Part shown: positions 1 to 11,805 of the stretch, one piece after another
Position numbering within the stretch: position 1 is the first letter of the stretch
Layout of the letters: each line of letters starts with the position of its first letter
Source: Caulobacter sp. UNC279MFTsu5.1
Lineage (GTDB): Bacteria > Pseudomonadota > Alphaproteobacteria > Caulobacterales > Caulobacteraceae
Direction: 5' to 3'
Assembly (NCBI RefSeq): GCF_900114015.1
Contig: NZ_FORN01000015.1
Location: 1-64,000 of the forward strand
Length of the DNA: 64,000 bases
Made by a program: the position numbers and the translations under genes
Notes under the pieces: generated by a model
The model's input: only the letters and a program-made list of their open reading frames with translations
Databases searched by the model: none
What the model was told of the DNA's origin: nothing

Positions 1-474
1 GGGATCACCGAGCGCAGCGTGCTGTTCATGCGCGGGGCCGGGCCGGTCGGCTATCCCGGCGCGGCCGAGGTGGTCAACATGCGGGCCCCCGATTACCTGA
101 TCAAGCAGGGGATCCACCAGCTGCCGTGCATCGGCGACGGACGCCAGTCGGGCACCTCAGGCTCGCCCTCGATCCTCAACGCCTCGCCCGAGGCGGCGGC
201 CGGCGGCGGCCTGGCCCTGCTCAGGACCGGCGACCGGGTGCGGGTGGACCTGCGCAAGTCGCGGGTCGACGTGCTGGTCACGCCCGAGGAGATCGTCGCG
301 CGCCGCAAGGCGCTGGAGGCGGCCGGCGGCTATCAGTACCCCGAAAGCCAGACCCCCTGGCAGGAGATCCAGCGCGCCATCATTGGCCAGATGGAGACCG
401 GCGCCGTCCTCGAACCCGCCGTCAAGTACCAGCGTATCGCCCAGACCAAGGGCCTGCCCCGCGACAACCACTGA
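1..474 (+). CDS. xylD: IlvD/Edd-family sugar-acid dehydratase, C-terminal part (xylonate/arabinonate type)
   Basis: Only the last 157 codons are inside the window; the frame is open from base 1 and stops at 472-474. The visible part is the C-terminal beta-barrel region of the IlvD/Edd dehydratases, with [20 protein letters not shown] followed by a second [12 protein letters not shown] stretch. These [Fe-S] enzymes remove water from sugar acids or from dihydroxy-acids. The version of the motif and the end of the protein (LPRDNH) fit the pentonate dehydratases rather than branched-chain IlvD; in Caulobacter XylD converts D-xylonate to 2-keto-3-deoxyxylonate. The adjacent arabinoxylan-degrading glycosidases support a pentose role. 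The exact substrate (xylonate or arabinonate) cannot be settled from this fragment, so the symbol is tentative. Confidence 0.8.
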   Translation, partial: GITERSVLFMRGAGPVGYPGAAEVVNMRAPDYLIKQGIHQLPCIGDGRQSGTSGSPSILNASPEAAAGGGLALLRTGDRVRVDLRKSRVDVLVTPEEIVARRKALEAAGGYQYPESQTPWQEIQRAIIGQMETGAVLEPAVKYQRIAQTKGLPRDNH

Positions 475-550
475 AGTAGCAAGGTTCGGCGCGCGGCCCG
501 TCCCCGTCCGCCGGAGACGATCCAGGCCAAACGGTCGGCGGAATAGAGTC

Positions 551-588
551 GGAACCCAAGCCGCCGTGTCACTGGCGGCTTGGGTTCC
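551..588. terminator. Perfect 15-bp inverted repeat between convergent genes
   Basis: Arms 551-565 and 574-588 are exact reverse complements around an 8-nt loop (566-573). It lies between the dehydratase stop (474) and the stop of the GH51 gene on the other strand (597), so it can end transcription from both sides. There is no long T tract, which is common for terminators in GC-rich Caulobacterales. Confidence 0.75.
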
Positions 589-596
589 CGTTGGAT

Positions 597-2189
<1,593 letters not shown>

Positions 2190-2298
2190 GTCTTCTCCCT
2201 TGGATGTCGGCGCGCCGGCGATCTCCCGGCTGCGTCGCCCTCTGTTGCTGTGGTTCAGGTCTGTCCCGCCGGGGCGCCGTCCGACGCCGGAGCGTCCT

Positions 2299-4035
2299 TC
2301 ATCGGTCTTGCCCCGGGTCCGCCAGCCCCTCGTGGGCGTAGACGCCCAGCAGCGCGCCGACGAAGCCGCCAGCCTTCTTGGTCGAGAGGATCGTTCCATC
2401 CTCGCCGGCCTTCAAGGTCGTCCACCGACCCGGCGCGAGCGCATAGGCGAAATCGTAGAGACCGCCGCGGGCCGTGATTTTCAGCCAGACCGGCGCGCCG
2501 GCCTTGGGGGCGACAGGGGCGCTGGCGACCTGGACGCCGTCAACCGGATCTCCGGAACCGGCGCGGCGCTCGAGCACGATCTTGGCCTGGCCGCTGGCGT
2601 CGCGGGTCAGGCCCAGGAAGAAGAAGTGGTCGTCGTTCTGCACGGCGACCATGCCGGCCTTGTCGCCCGCCTTGGCCGGATCGAAGCGCATCAGGGTCGA
2701 GGCGCTGGCGTTGATGTGCTGCTGCCGGCGACCCCAGAACGACGGCTGGGTCATCCCCCCGATCGTTTCAGGGCGCGCGGTCAGTACCAGCTTCCCGGAC
2801 TCGAGCCGCCACCAGCGTTGCTGCGGGATCCGCAACGTGACCCAGCTGAGCGGCAGGGCCTGGCCGTCGAACTCCTCGCGGACGGTGAAGGCGCCGGCGG
2901 TGGGGGGCGGCGCAGGCGCCGTCGCGGGCAGGTCGGGCTTGGCGTGGACGTAGGGGATGGTCCTGCCGTCCTCCAGAATGATCGGCCAGCCATCCTTCCA
3001 CTCGACGGGCAGCAGGAAGGTCTCGCGGCCGGTGTTGTAGAGATCGTCGCCATAGGGACGGACCGCCAGGAACGTCGCCCACCACTTGCCGTCCGGGGTG
3101 TCGACCAGGGTGGCGTGACCCGCGGAGGTGATCGGAAGCGGGCGATTCTTCGGAAGGCCGCGCTGGGTCAGGATCGGATTGTGCGTGTACGGAGCGTACG
3201 GCCCCAAAGCGCTCTTCGATCGCAGGACGACCTGGCTGTGGCCCTCGGCCGTGCCGCCCTCGGCGGCGACCAGATAGTACCAGCCGTCCTTCTTGAGGAT
3301 ATGAGGTCCTTCCGGCCAGATCGGCTTGGCGGCGGGGTTGACGCCCTTGTCGAGCAGCAGCTTGGGTTCGCCGATGGTCTTCTGGGTCCTGGCGTCGTAG
3401 CCGATCGCCCAGATGGCGCGATGGCCGCTGTATTCGGGCTTTCCCGGCGGCTCACCATTGAAGACGATCAGGGCGCCGCCGTCGTCGTCGAAGAAAAGAT
3501 ACGGATCGATGCCCGCCACGGCCGGCAACCAGACCGGATCGGACCACGGACCTTTCGGGTCCTTGGCGGTGATCAGGAAGTTGCCGCCGCAATCGACGCA
3601 GGTGTTCAGGATATAGAACAGCCCGTCGCGATGGCTCAGCGTCGGCGCGAAAACGGCGCGCGACAGGCCCAGCCGCTTGAAGTCGAGCATGCCGGGGCGA
3701 TCGATGGCGTTGCCGATCTGATTCCAGTGCACCAGATCGGTGGAGTGAAAGACCGGAAGGCCCGGGAACCAGGCGAAGGTCGAGCTGGCGAGATAGAAGT
3801 CCTGGCCCACCCGCATGACGGCGGGGTCGGGGTAGGTCCCCTTGAGAATCGGGTTGGCGTACTGGGCCGAGGTCGGCTTGAACGCCGCGTCCGACGGATC
3901 GGCGCCCGTGTACTCGAACCAGTCGAACGCGGCCTTCGGCGCGTCCGGTCGATCGCTGGCCGGGCGCAGCGGGGCGCGAGCCTGCGCGGTGCCGGCGACC
4001 AGGAGGCAAAGGGCGATAAGGCTTGGGCGGATCAC
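2299..4035 (-). CDS. GH43 beta-xylosidase / alpha-L-arabinofuranosidase, secreted
   Basis: 578 aa, GTG start with GGAGGG about 10 nt upstream. A signal peptide (about residues 1-19, ending AQA) precedes a five-bladed propeller: catalytic base region GTYPDPAVM, the pKa-modulating Asp in GIDPYLFFDDDG and the general acid in WPEGPHI are all present. The last ~200 residues form a concanavalin-like accessory domain as in the two-domain GH43 enzymes that act on xylo-oligosaccharides and arabinosyl branches. It is divergent from the GH95 gene; the operator at 4155-4168 lies about 120 bp upstream of this start. Together with the downstream GH51 gene it would break arabinoxylan fragments to pentoses that feed the sugar-acid pathway at the left edge. 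Confidence 0.9.
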   Translation of the reverse strand: MIRPSLIALCLLVAGTAQARAPLRPASDRPDAPKAAFDWFEYTGADPSDAAFKPTSAQYANPILKGTYPDPAVMRVGQDFYLASSTFAWFPGLPVFHSTDLVHWNQIGNAIDRPGMLDFKRLGLSRAVFAPTLSHRDGLFYILNTCVDCGGNFLITAKDPKGPWSDPVWLPAVAGIDPYLFFDDDGGALIVFNGEPPGKPEYSGHRAIWAIGYDARTQKTIGEPKLLLDKGVNPAAKPIWPEGPHILKKDGWYYLVAAEGGTAEGHSQVVLRSKSALGPYAPYTHNPILTQRGLPKNRPLPITSAGHATLVDTPDGKWWATFLAVRPYGDDLYNTGRETFLLPVEWKDGWPIILEDGRTIPYVHAKPDLPATAPAPPPTAGAFTVREEFDGQALPLSWVTLRIPQQRWWRLESGKLVLTARPETIGGMTQPSFWGRRQQHINASASTLMRFDPAKAGDKAGMVAVQNDDHFFFLGLTRDASGQAKIVLERRAGSGDPVDGVQVASAPVAPKAGAPVWLKITARGGLYDFAYALAPGRWTTLKAGEDGTILSTKKAGGFVGALLGVYAHEGLADPGQDR

Positions 4036-4154
4036 CTGGCTGAATTCCCTCCGAAGGATCGCGATTGATCGCGTTTTTCTTGTACGGCAAATCGCACGAC
4101 GACGGTCGGTCGCAAGCCGGGCTCCACCTCATCCTAGTCGGCGAAATTCGCAAA

Positions 4155-4168
4155 TGGTAGCGCTAACG
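4155..4168. promoter_or_regulatory. LacI-family operator resembling the Caulobacter XylR box
   Basis: The sequence TGGTAGCGCTAACG is a near-palindrome centred on AGCGCT and differs at one base from the xylose-repressor box TGGTAGCGCTAACA that I recall for Caulobacter XylR. It sits between the divergent GH43 (start 4035) and GH95 (start 4326) genes and could repress both. The regulator gene is not in the window. Identity with XylR is an inference from the match; a related LacI-family repressor for arabinose is the main alternative. Confidence 0.65.
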
Positions 4169-4325
4169 TTCGAAGCGTGAACTTTGATCTCCGGGAGCAA
4201 TGGCCGTCTTGCGCCCGGGCGGCGTTGTCATAACTTGTCGGAGTAATTGACTCGCTCGCCGTGGCCAGTGACGCCCGGTCGGGCGGCCCGTTCAACGATT
4301 TCCCCGACAATGCTTCGAGAGCCAT

Positions 4326-6665
4326 ATGACCCTGACTCGTCGGTCCACGCTCGCCGCCCTTGGCGCTTCCACGGCTCTTGCCGGTGCTTCGTCTCGCGCA
4401 GCGACGCCCAAGCGATCGCCGCTGCGCCTCTGGTATCGCCAGCCGGCGAAGAAATGGGTCGAAGCCCTGCCGGTCGGCTCGGGCAAGCTGGGCGCCATGG
4501 TGTTCGGCGGCGTCGCGGCCGAGCGGCTGCAACTGAACGAGGACACCCTGTGGGCCGGCGGCCCCTATGATCCGGCCCCCCCGGCGGGCCTGGCAGCCTT
4601 GCCGGAAATCCGTCGCCTGATCGACGCGGGCGAGTACGCCAAGGCCACGGCGCTGGCCGACGCCAAGTTCATGGCCGTGCCAAAGACCCAGATGTCCTAC
4701 CAGACGATTGGCGACCTCAAGCTCGACTTTCCAGGCCTGGCGGAAACGGCGAGCGACTATGTCCGAGACCTCGATCTGGATGGGGCGATCGCCACGACGA
4801 CCTTCACCGCAGGCGGTGTTGGCTATGTCCGGGAGGTGATCGCCAGCGCGCCGGCCGGTGTGGTCGCGGTGCGTTTGCGCGCCAACCGCAAGGGCGCGAT
4901 CGCGGTGAACCTCGGCTTCGCCTGCCCGCTGAAATCCGAATCCGCCGTCGTGGGCGGGGCCTTGGTGCTGACGGGCTTGAACGACAGCCAGCAAGGCGTT
5001 CCGGCTCGGCTGAAGTTCGAGTGCCGCGTCGAGGTGCGCGCCAAGGGCGGCCAGGTCGGCGGGGAGGGCGGGAAGCTCTCGGTGACCGGCGCCGACGAGG
5101 TGGTGTTGCTCATCGCGGCCGCCACCAGCTACCGCCGCTATGACGATGTGTCAGGCGACCCGACGGCGCTGAACAGGGCGACCCTGGCCCGGCTGGCCGG
5201 TAAATCCTGGACCGGGCTGCTGTCGGACCATCAGGCCGATCATCGGTCCCTGTTCCGTCGCGTGGACGTCGACTTCGGCCGCACGCGGGCCGAGCTCTCG
5301 CCGACCGACGAGCGGATCAGGTCATCTTCGACCGCCGACGACCCGTCCCTGGCGGCGCTCTACTACCAGTACGGCCGCTACCTGCTGATCGCCTGTTCGC
5401 GGCCGGGCGGGCAACCGGCCAACCTGCAGGGCGTCTGGAACGACATGACCTCTGCGCCCTGGGGAAGCAAATACACGATCAACATCAACACCGAGATGAA
5501 CTATTGGCCCGCCGAGCCGACCGGCTTGCCGGAACTGGTCGAGCCGCTGATCGCCCTGGTGCGGGACATCGCCGAGACCGGCGCACGGACGGCCAAGGTC
5601 ATGTACGACGCGCGGGGATGGGTCGCGCACCACAACACCGATCTTTGGCGCGCCACCGCGCCGATCGACGGGGCGGTCTACGGTGTCTGGCCCACCGGCG
5701 GCGCCTGGCTCTGCAAGCACGTCTTCGACCACTACGACTACAATCGCGATACGGCCTATCTGGCGCGGGTCTATCCGCTGATGAAGGGCTCGGCCCGGTT
5801 CTTCCTCGACACCCTGGTGGTCGATCCGAAGTTCGGCGTGCTGGTCACCAGTCCGTCGCTTTCGCCGGAGAACGATCACGGTCACGGCTCGTCCCTGGCG
5901 GCCGGTCCGACCATGGACCAGGCGATCGTCCGCGACCTCTTCACCAACTGCCTGAAGGCGGAGGACATTCTGGGCGCCGACGAAAGCTTCGTCGCCGAGC
6001 TGAAAGCCGCCCGCGACAAGCTGGCCCCCTACAAGATCGGCAAGGACGGTCAACTGCAGGAGTGGCAGGAGGATTGGGACGCCGGCGCGGCCGACATCCA
6101 CCATCGCCACGTCTCGCACCTCTATGGCCTGTTCCCCTCGGACCAGATCTCGATCGACACCACGCCCAAGCTAGCGGCGGCCGCCAGGACGACCCTGGTC
6201 ACGCGAGGCGACCTCTCGACCGGCTGGGCCATCGCCTGGCGCCTGAACCTGTGGTCGCGCCTGGGCGACGGCGACCATGCCCACGGGATCCTGAAGCTGC
6301 TGCTGAGCCCGGAGCGGACCTATCCGAACATGTTCGACGCCCATCCGCCGTTCCAGATCGACGGCAATTTCGGCGGGACCTCGGGCATGACCGAAATGGT
6401 CCTGCAAAGCCGCAACGACCACATCTACCTGCTGCCCGCCTTGCCATCGGCCTGGCCGACCGGGCGCATCACCGGCCTGCGAGCGCGGGGCGGGGTCGGC
6501 GTCGACATCCACTGGGCGGGCGGCAAGCTCACCGAGGCGGTGCTGACCGCCAAGGCAGACGGTCGCCATACCGTGATCTGCTCCGGCTCGGTTGTCACAA
6601 TCAGCCTCAAGGCCAACGAAAGCGCGCGCCTGGTGCTTCGTGGAACGACCTTAACGCGCGTGTGA
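4326..6665 (+). CDS. GH95 alpha-L-fucosidase / alpha-L-galactosidase, Tat-exported
   Basis: 779 aa, the usual GH95 size. The N terminus has a twin-arginine signal ([17 protein letters not shown]), then the N-terminal beta-sandwich ([28 protein letters not shown]), an (alpha/alpha)6 barrel and a C-terminal beta domain. Family hallmark stretches are present: [56 protein letters not shown] and [16 protein letters not shown]95 enzymes invert at alpha-1,2-L-fucosyl or alpha-L-galactosyl ends, as found on xyloglucan and glucuronoarabinoxylan side chains. It is divergent from the GH43/GH51 pair and shares its operator region. Fucose versus L-galactose preference cannot be told by eye. Confidence 0.9.
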   Translation: MTLTRRSTLAALGASTALAGASSRAATPKRSPLRLWYRQPAKKWVEALPVGSGKLGAMVFGGVAAERLQLNEDTLWAGGPYDPAPPAGLAALPEIRRLIDAGEYAKATALADAKFMAVPKTQMSYQTIGDLKLDFPGLAETASDYVRDLDLDGAIATTTFTAGGVGYVREVIASAPAGVVAVRLRANRKGAIAVNLGFACPLKSESAVVGGALVLTGLNDSQQGVPARLKFECRVEVRAKGGQVGGEGGKLSVTGADEVVLLIAAATSYRRYDDVSGDPTALNRATLARLAGKSWTGLLSDHQADHRSLFRRVDVDFGRTRAELSPTDERIRSSSTADDPSLAALYYQYGRYLLIACSRPGGQPANLQGVWNDMTSAPWGSKYTININTEMNYWPAEPTGLPELVEPLIALVRDIAETGARTAKVMYDARGWVAHHNTDLWRATAPIDGAVYGVWPTGGAWLCKHVFDHYDYNRDTAYLARVYPLMKGSARFFLDTLVVDPKFGVLVTSPSLSPENDHGHGSSLAAGPTMDQAIVRDLFTNCLKAEDILGADESFVAELKAARDKLAPYKIGKDGQLQEWQEDWDAGAADIHHRHVSHLYGLFPSDQISIDTTPKLAAAARTTLVTRGDLSTGWAIAWRLNLWSRLGDGDHAHGILKLLLSPERTYPNMFDAHPPFQIDGNFGGTSGMTEMVLQSRNDHIYLLPALPSAWPTGRITGLRARGGVGVDIHWAGGKLTEAVLTAKADGRHTVICSGSVVTISLKANESARLVLRGTTLTRV

Positions 6666-7061
6666 GGTTCTCAGCCGGGGCGGTTCGAGGGCGACCTCAA
6701 GACAACTCCTGGCTGCGATGGCCTGCCGGCCTCATTCATGGACGAGGCCGGGGACGGCGAACCGGCCGAACCGCCGACCCTGGTCCTCGACGACGGCCTG
6801 CGCCGCCTTGAGGCGTTGGCGCATGAAGGAATCCGTTCAGAGACCATCCCGACGCCGTCATTCCGATACCCGGCATGAAGCTCGCTGCTCTGAACCCCTC
6901 CAATAAAAAGTTCCAACGCTCAACAGGTCTGATGGAACCGGGCGTTCAATTGAGAGTTGCCATCTGCGACCTATCCCGGCGCAGGGCGTGCGCCGTTCGA
7001 TGGCGCATGGCCGCGAAGAAGACATGCTCAACGTTGAACTGAGCTCTCTATCGGGGAAGCC
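6666..7061. other. Intergenic stretch; possible coding remnant in its first half
   Basis: No recognised gene. The frame directly after the GH95 stop stays open to a TGA at 6876-6878 (70 codons), and its middle part has strongly G/C third positions (reads ...EPPTLVLDDGLRRLEALA...), so it may be a decayed gene end or a tiny ORF beginning at the ATG at 6738; no convincing ribosome site precedes it. The second half (about 6880-7060) is lower in GC and probably holds the promoter of the chaperone gene. Confidence 0.3.
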
Positions 7062-7493
7062 ATGCCGCAGGACTGCCGCACCGCCGAATTCTCGTTCCAG
7101 GCGCCGGATGATTGGAAGGATCGCCGGATGATCGCGTGGTCCGCCCAGCCCCGGCCCGGCCAGGCGGTGGTTCCGAACATCCTGGCGACCTATGACCGAC
7201 TCCCCACCGACAAGACCATCGAGGCGTTCGTCGATGCCCAGGCGGCGGACCTGGCTCGCCAGGCCAAGAAATTCACCCTGATCGGTCGCCGGGAAGTCCT
7301 CGTGGACGGCCGGCGGGGCCTGGAGATCCTGTTCCGCTGGGACGCCGGTTCGGGTCTGCTGCGCCAGCGCCAGATCTATGTGCCGCTCGACGACGGACGG
7401 CTGATCACCCTGGTGAACACCGCGCTGGACAGCGACTTCGAGGCGGTCGATCCGTTGTTCCTGGACATGCTCGGCGGGTTCAAGTGGCTCTAG
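7062..7493 (+). CDS. DcrB/DUF1795-family Eag-type chaperone for the T6SS Rhs effector
   Basis: 143 aa, no signal peptide or membrane segment. The sequence has the single DcrB-like (DUF1795) fold seen in Eag proteins: an N-terminal FSFQAPDDWKDRRMIAW strand region, a helix TIEAFVDAQAADLARQAKKF and the terminal strands RQRQIYVPLDDGRLITLVN. Eag chaperones bind the hydrophobic helices at the N terminus of PAAR-containing type VI effectors and keep them soluble until loading on VgrG. The gene lies 16 bp upstream of exactly such an effector, which is the standard arrangement. GGGGAAG precedes the ATG. The family call is from pattern and context; the partner assignment is inference but strong. Confidence 0.85.
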   Translation: MPQDCRTAEFSFQAPDDWKDRRMIAWSAQPRPGQAVVPNILATYDRLPTDKTIEAFVDAQAADLARQAKKFTLIGRREVLVDGRRGLEILFRWDAGSGLLRQRQIYVPLDDGRLITLVNTALDSDFEAVDPLFLDMLGGFKWL

Positions 7494-7509
7494 GCGTGGA
7501 GGCCTGACG

Positions 7510-10500
7510 ATGGAAGCCGCCCTAGCGGCCGCCCGCGTGGGCGACCAGATCGAGCACTCCAACGCCATGCTCGGCTTCCTGATCGGCGCGGCCGTTGGCT
7601 TGGCGGTGGGGGTGGCTCTGCTGGGCGCGGTGGTCGCGGCGCCGTTCACCGGCGGTTTGTCGCTCTGCGCCGGGGTCGCGGCGGTGGCTGCGTTGGGCGG
7701 GATCGTCGCGGGGGTCGGCGCGGGCGCCATGGCGGGAGGCGTGCTGGGCGGGCTGATGAGCGTGCCCAGCGGGCCGATCCTCACCGGTTCGCTGAATGTC
7801 TTCGTCAACGGCCGGCCGGCGGCGCGCGGCGTCATGGACATCGTGGCCTGCATCAAGCACGGTCAGGTTCCCAAGCGCATTGCACAAGGCAGCAAGACGG
7901 TCGGGATCAACGGCCTGCCGGCGGCCCGCAAGGGCGACAAGACCGAATGCGACGGGACGATCGCCGCCGGTTCGCCGAACGTCACCATCGGCGCCGAGCC
8001 GGGGACCTTCCTGCCGATCAGCCCCGAGATCCCCGAATGGATGAGCTCCACCGCCAAGTGGATGATGATCATCGGCGGCGGCGTGGCCCTGGGCGCGGGA
8101 CTCTTCGGCGCCGCGCTGGGCGGTCTGGCGGCGGTCGGCGCCTTCGTCGGCAACGTCGCCCTGGGCGTCGTCTCCAGCCTGGCCGGCAAGATGATCGGCG
8201 GGGCGATCGGCGAGGCCTTCTGGGGCGAGAAGGGTCGTATCGCCGGCGAGACGATCGGCGAACTGGCCGGCGTTCCCGGAGCGCGCAACGCGATCCGCAG
8301 CCTGCGCGGCCACCCGGTGGACGTCGCGACCGGAGAATTGATCGTCGAACACACCGACTTCGAACTTCCCGGTCCGCTGCCGCTGACCTGGACGCGGCGA
8401 TGGAACTCGTCGTCCAACATCGATGGCGACCTCGGCTCGGGCTGGTCGCACCCGTTCGACATGGCGCTGGAGGTTCTGCCGCGCGAGGGTCTGGTCCGGG
8501 CGCGCCTGGACGACGGCCGCCTGGCGTTCTTCCCGATCGCCCGCCCCGGCGAACCGATGGTCAACCTGTCGGAGCGCCTGGTCCTGCATGCCGAGGGCGA
8601 CGGCTATCGGATCGCCGGCTATGATGGCCTGAGCCACCTTTTCCGTCGCTATCCCGACGGCCTTCACCGCCTGGTCGGGGTGCGGGACGCGGCTGGAAAC
8701 CATATTCAGATCGATCGGGACGCCAAGGGGCGCATCCTGGCCCTGATCGACGTCGGCGGCCGACGTCTCCAGGTGGTCAGCGACGAGGCCGGGCGCATCG
8801 TCGAGATCGACGCTCCTCACCCCACCGTTTCCGGCACGCGCCAGCGCCTGGTCTCCTACGCCTATAGTGCCGAAGGCGACCTGATCCAGGCGACGGACGC
8901 CCGTGGCGGCGTCACGCGCTATCGTTGCGTCGAGCACCTGATCGTCGAGGAGCAGCGCCGCGGCGGGTTCAGGTTCTACTTCCGCTGGGACGACCCGGCC
9001 CTGGGCCGCCGGGCCCGGTGCATCGAGACCTGGGGCGACGGCAATCTCTACTATTGCCGGTTCGACTACCGGCCCGACGACCACGTCACCCTGGTCACCG
9101 ACGACCAGGGGGGCGAGACCCTCTATGCCTACAACCGGATCGGCCTGGTGGTGCTGGAACGCGGCCCGCTGGGCCACGAACAACACTGGCTCTGGTCGGA
9201 AGCCGGCGCCTTGCTGGAATACAAGGACGGTGAGGGCCGCACGTCCGCCTTCGCCTATGACGACCTGAATCGCCTCGTCCGGCAGACCGCCCCCGACGGC
9301 GCCTCGATCCGCGCGGGCTTCGCGGACCTGGTCGACACGGCGTCGCTGTCGTCGCCGAGCCTTGGCCTGCCGCTGTTCGCCACCCATCCGACCGGCGGCG
9401 TGACCCATTACGCTTACGACGCGCGCGGCCAGTTGGTCTCGACGACCGACCCGCTGGGTCGCGAGACCTGGTTCCTGCGCGACGACCGCGGCCTGCCGCT
9501 GGCGATCCGGGACGGCGAGGGGATCTTCCGCCGCTACGGCTGGGACGCCCAGGGGCTGCTGGCCTGGGAGAGCGACGGGCGCGAGGCCCGCCGAGACCTG
9601 CGCCACGACGCCCTGGGTCGCCCCCGCAGCGTCACCGTCGACGGCGAGACCACACATTACGAGCGCGACGCCAACGGCAATGTCGTCGCCCTCACGCGGG
9701 CGCGCGACGGCGCGCGGGTGCGCCTCGACTACGACGCCGAGGACCAGGTCATCCGGCATGTCGATCCGCGAGGCCGGGCTACGTCCTGGGACTATGCCGG
9801 CCTGCCGTTCCCGGTCAGCCGCACCGACCCCGCCGGCGACACGCTCCGCTACACCTACAATGCCACGCTGCAACTGGTCGCCCTGACTAACGCCAAGGGC
9901 GAAGTCCACCGCTTCGATATCGATCCGGCCGGTCGGGTGGTGCGCGAGACCGGGTTCGACGGCCGTCAGATTCACTATGGATGGGATGCGGGCGACCAAC
10001 TGGTCGAACGCCGCGACGCCGCCGGGACGGCCCGCTACCGCCGCGACGAGGCCGGTCGGGTGATCCAGGCCAATTTCGCCGACGGCCGGCTGCACCGCTT
10101 CGCCTGGGACGCGGCGGGGAGAATGATCGGCGCGACCACCTCCGACCGCTCGGTGGTCCTGGCCTATGACGCGGCCGGACAACTGGTCGGCGAAACCCAG
10201 GACGGGATCGAGCTCGTCCACCGCTACGACGGCCGGGGACGACGGATCGCCACCCAGCTGCCCGACGGCCGCGCCATCGCGGTCGCATACGACGCCGGCG
10301 ACGACTTCAGCACCGTGTCGCTAGATGGACGCCTGGTCGCGGCCGTCGCGCGCGACCAGGCCGGCCGCGAAGTGGCCCGCCAGGCCGGAGCGCTGAAGGT
10401 GCGCAGCGAGTACGACGCGGCGGGCTTCCTGCTCCACCAGCACGGCCTGCGTGGCGGGACCGCGGCGCCGGTGATCGAGCGGCGCTACACCTACGACCCC

Positions 10501-11802
10501 TACGGACAACTGCTGGCGCTGGACGACCTGACGCGCGGCGTGAAGCGCTACCGCTATGACGTCAACGACCGCCTGGTCGGCGTGGACGGCGCGACGCCCG
10601 AGGCCTTCGTCGTCGACCCCTCCGGCAACGTCCTGCCGGCCGGTCCGCTGGGCGTCGAAGGCGTGGCGACGGGAGACCGGCTGCGGGTCTGGGGTGACCG
10701 GCGCTTCGAGTACGACGCCGACGGCCGGCGCGTCCGCGAGCTGCGCGGGGCCGGAGACGGCCGCGAGCTGCGCTACGCCTATGACGGCGCCGGCATGCTG
10801 ACCGAGGTGGTCGAGCGGTCCCGCCGCGGCCTGCGCGTCACCCGCTTCGGCTACGACGCCCTGGGCCGGCGCGCCTGGAAGGAGTCGGGATACGCGCCGC
10901 CGCCGCCGGCCAACGCCGAGCCCGGCGCCGCGCCGCCCGAGCTGAAACTGGCGCGGACGATCTTCTACTGGGACGGCGACGTCCTGCTGGGCGAGGCGGC
11001 GGCGGACCCGGACGGCGCGGCGGCCGATCCGCTGGCCACGCTGTACCTGCACGAGCCGGGCAGCTTCCGCCCGCTGGCGCTGGCGCGGCGGACGGCGCCG
11101 GACCAGGCCGCCGAGCTGCACCACTTCCAGCTGGACGCGGCCGGCACCCCGCAGGAGCTGACCAACGACAACGGCGTCGTCACCTGGCGCGACGATTTCA
11201 CCGCCTGGGGCGCGGTGGCCCGCAAGGCCGAGGCGGTGGTCGACAACCCGATCCGCTTCCAGGGCCAGTACGCCGACCCCGAGACCGGCCTGCACTACAA
11301 CCGTTTCCGGTATTACGATCCCGGCGTCGCCCGGTATGTCAGCCCCGACCCGATCGGGCTCGAGGGCGGACTGAACGCGGCGGCCTATGTGTTCGATCCC
11401 AATGCATGGGTGGACCCGCTAGGCCTCGCCGGTTGTGCATTCACTCCACAATTTTGGAAAACTTCCACCACATTCAAGGGAAATAAGGTCTTCCAAAGGA
11501 ACGACCTGTTCGATCCGCAGGCGACCAGTTCTTGGAAAGTGAGGGGAAAAACTGTTACGGGAACCAACATCGAGCGCATGGCGACCGGACGCGCTCCAAT
11601 TGGAACTGATGGGAAAGCGGTTAATCTTCACCACCTGACACAAACTCAGAATGGTGGAATAGCCGAGGTATCGGGGAGCATGCACCAGAAGTACTACAGC
11701 ACCCTACATATCAATACTGGACAACTTCCTTCAGGAATTGATCGATCGGCATTCAATTCGTGGAGGGAAAGCTACTGGATAAACCGGTCCACAGGGTTTT
11801 GA
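7510..11802 (+). CDS. rhs: T6SS PAAR-Rhs effector with C-terminal LHH (HNH/Endo VII) nuclease toxin
   Basis: 1430 aa. Residues 6-16 match the prePAAR motif (AAARVGDQIEH); hydrophobic helices follow at about 20-80, a PAAR domain at about 85-165 (SVPSGPILTGSLNVFVNG ... SPNVTIGAEPG) and more helices at about 175-235. An Rhs N-terminal domain starts near residue 267 (GHPVDVATGELIVEHTDF), then dozens of YD repeats, and the core closes with RYVSPDPIGLEGG and DPLGLAG (about 1302-1308), the region where Rhs proteins self-cleave. The 122-residue tip carries NLHHLTQ (His1374-His1375), the signature of LHH nucleases. From about 11430 the DNA becomes clearly more A/T-rich than the core, the usual mark of an exchanged toxin tip. 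No vgrG or secretion genes are nearby, so this is an orphan effector locus. Confidence 0.93.
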   Translation: MEAALAAARVGDQIEHSNAMLGFLIGAAVGLAVGVALLGAVVAAPFTGGLSLCAGVAAVAALGGIVAGVGAGAMAGGVLGGLMSVPSGPILTGSLNVFVNGRPAARGVMDIVACIKHGQVPKRIAQGSKTVGINGLPAARKGDKTECDGTIAAGSPNVTIGAEPGTFLPISPEIPEWMSSTAKWMMIIGGGVALGAGLFGAALGGLAAVGAFVGNVALGVVSSLAGKMIGGAIGEAFWGEKGRIAGETIGELAGVPGARNAIRSLRGHPVDVATGELIVEHTDFELPGPLPLTWTRRWNSSSNIDGDLGSGWSHPFDMALEVLPREGLVRARLDDGRLAFFPIARPGEPMVNLSERLVLHAEGDGYRIAGYDGLSHLFRRYPDGLHRLVGVRDAAGNHIQIDRDAKGRILALIDVGGRRLQVVSDEAGRIVEIDAPHPTVSGTRQRLVSYAYSAEGDLIQATDARGGVTRYRCVEHLIVEEQRRGGFRFYFRWDDPALGRRARCIETWGDGNLYYCRFDYRPDDHVTLVTDDQGGETLYAYNRIGLVVLERGPLGHEQHWLWSEAGALLEYKDGEGRTSAFAYDDLNRLVRQTAPDGASIRAGFADLVDTASLSSPSLGLPLFATHPTGGVTHYAYDARGQLVSTTDPLGRETWFLRDDRGLPLAIRDGEGIFRRYGWDAQGLLAWESDGREARRDLRHDALGRPRSVTVDGETTHYERDANGNVVALTRARDGARVRLDYDAEDQVIRHVDPRGRATSWDYAGLPFPVSRTDPAGDTLRYTYNATLQLVALTNAKGEVHRFDIDPAGRVVRETGFDGRQIHYGWDAGDQLVERRDAAGTARYRRDEAGRVIQANFADGRLHRFAWDAAGRMIGATTSDRSVVLAYDAAGQLVGETQDGIELVHRYDGRGRRIATQLPDGRAIAVAYDAGDDFSTVSLDGRLVAAVARDQAGREVARQAGALKVRSEYDAAGFLLHQHGLRGGTAAPVIERRYTYDPYGQLLALDDLTRGVKRYRYDVNDRLVGVDGATPEAFVVDPSGNVLPAGPLGVEGVATGDRLRVWGDRRFEYDADGRRVRELRGAGDGRELRYAYDGAGMLTEVVERSRRGLRVTRFGYDALGRRAWKESGYAPPPPANAEPGAAPPELKLARTIFYWDGDVLLGEAAADPDGAAADPLATLYLHEPGSFRPLALARRTAPDQAAELHHFQLDAAGTPQELTNDNGVVTWRDDFTAWGAVARKAEAVVDNPIRFQGQYADPETGLHYNRFRYYDPGVARYVSPDPIGLEGGLNAAAYVFDPNAWVDPLGLAGCAFTPQFWKTSTTFKGNKVFQRNDLFDPQATSSWKVRGKTVTGTNIERMATGRAPIGTDGKAVNLHHLTQTQNGGIAEVSGSMHQKYYSTLHINTGQLPSGIDRSAFNSWRESYWINRSTGF

Positions 11803-11805
11803 GCC

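Noticed and set aside
4060..4078. CGCGA-TTGA-TCGCG hairpin followed by T5 on the + strand
   Set aside because: Looks like a terminator, but no gene reads into it on the + strand; it lies in the 5' leader of the GH43 gene and has only a 5-bp stem, so no call was made.
7522..10221. An 899-codon minus-strand frame opposite the Rhs gene
   Set aside because: Shadow of the YD-repeat coding strand.
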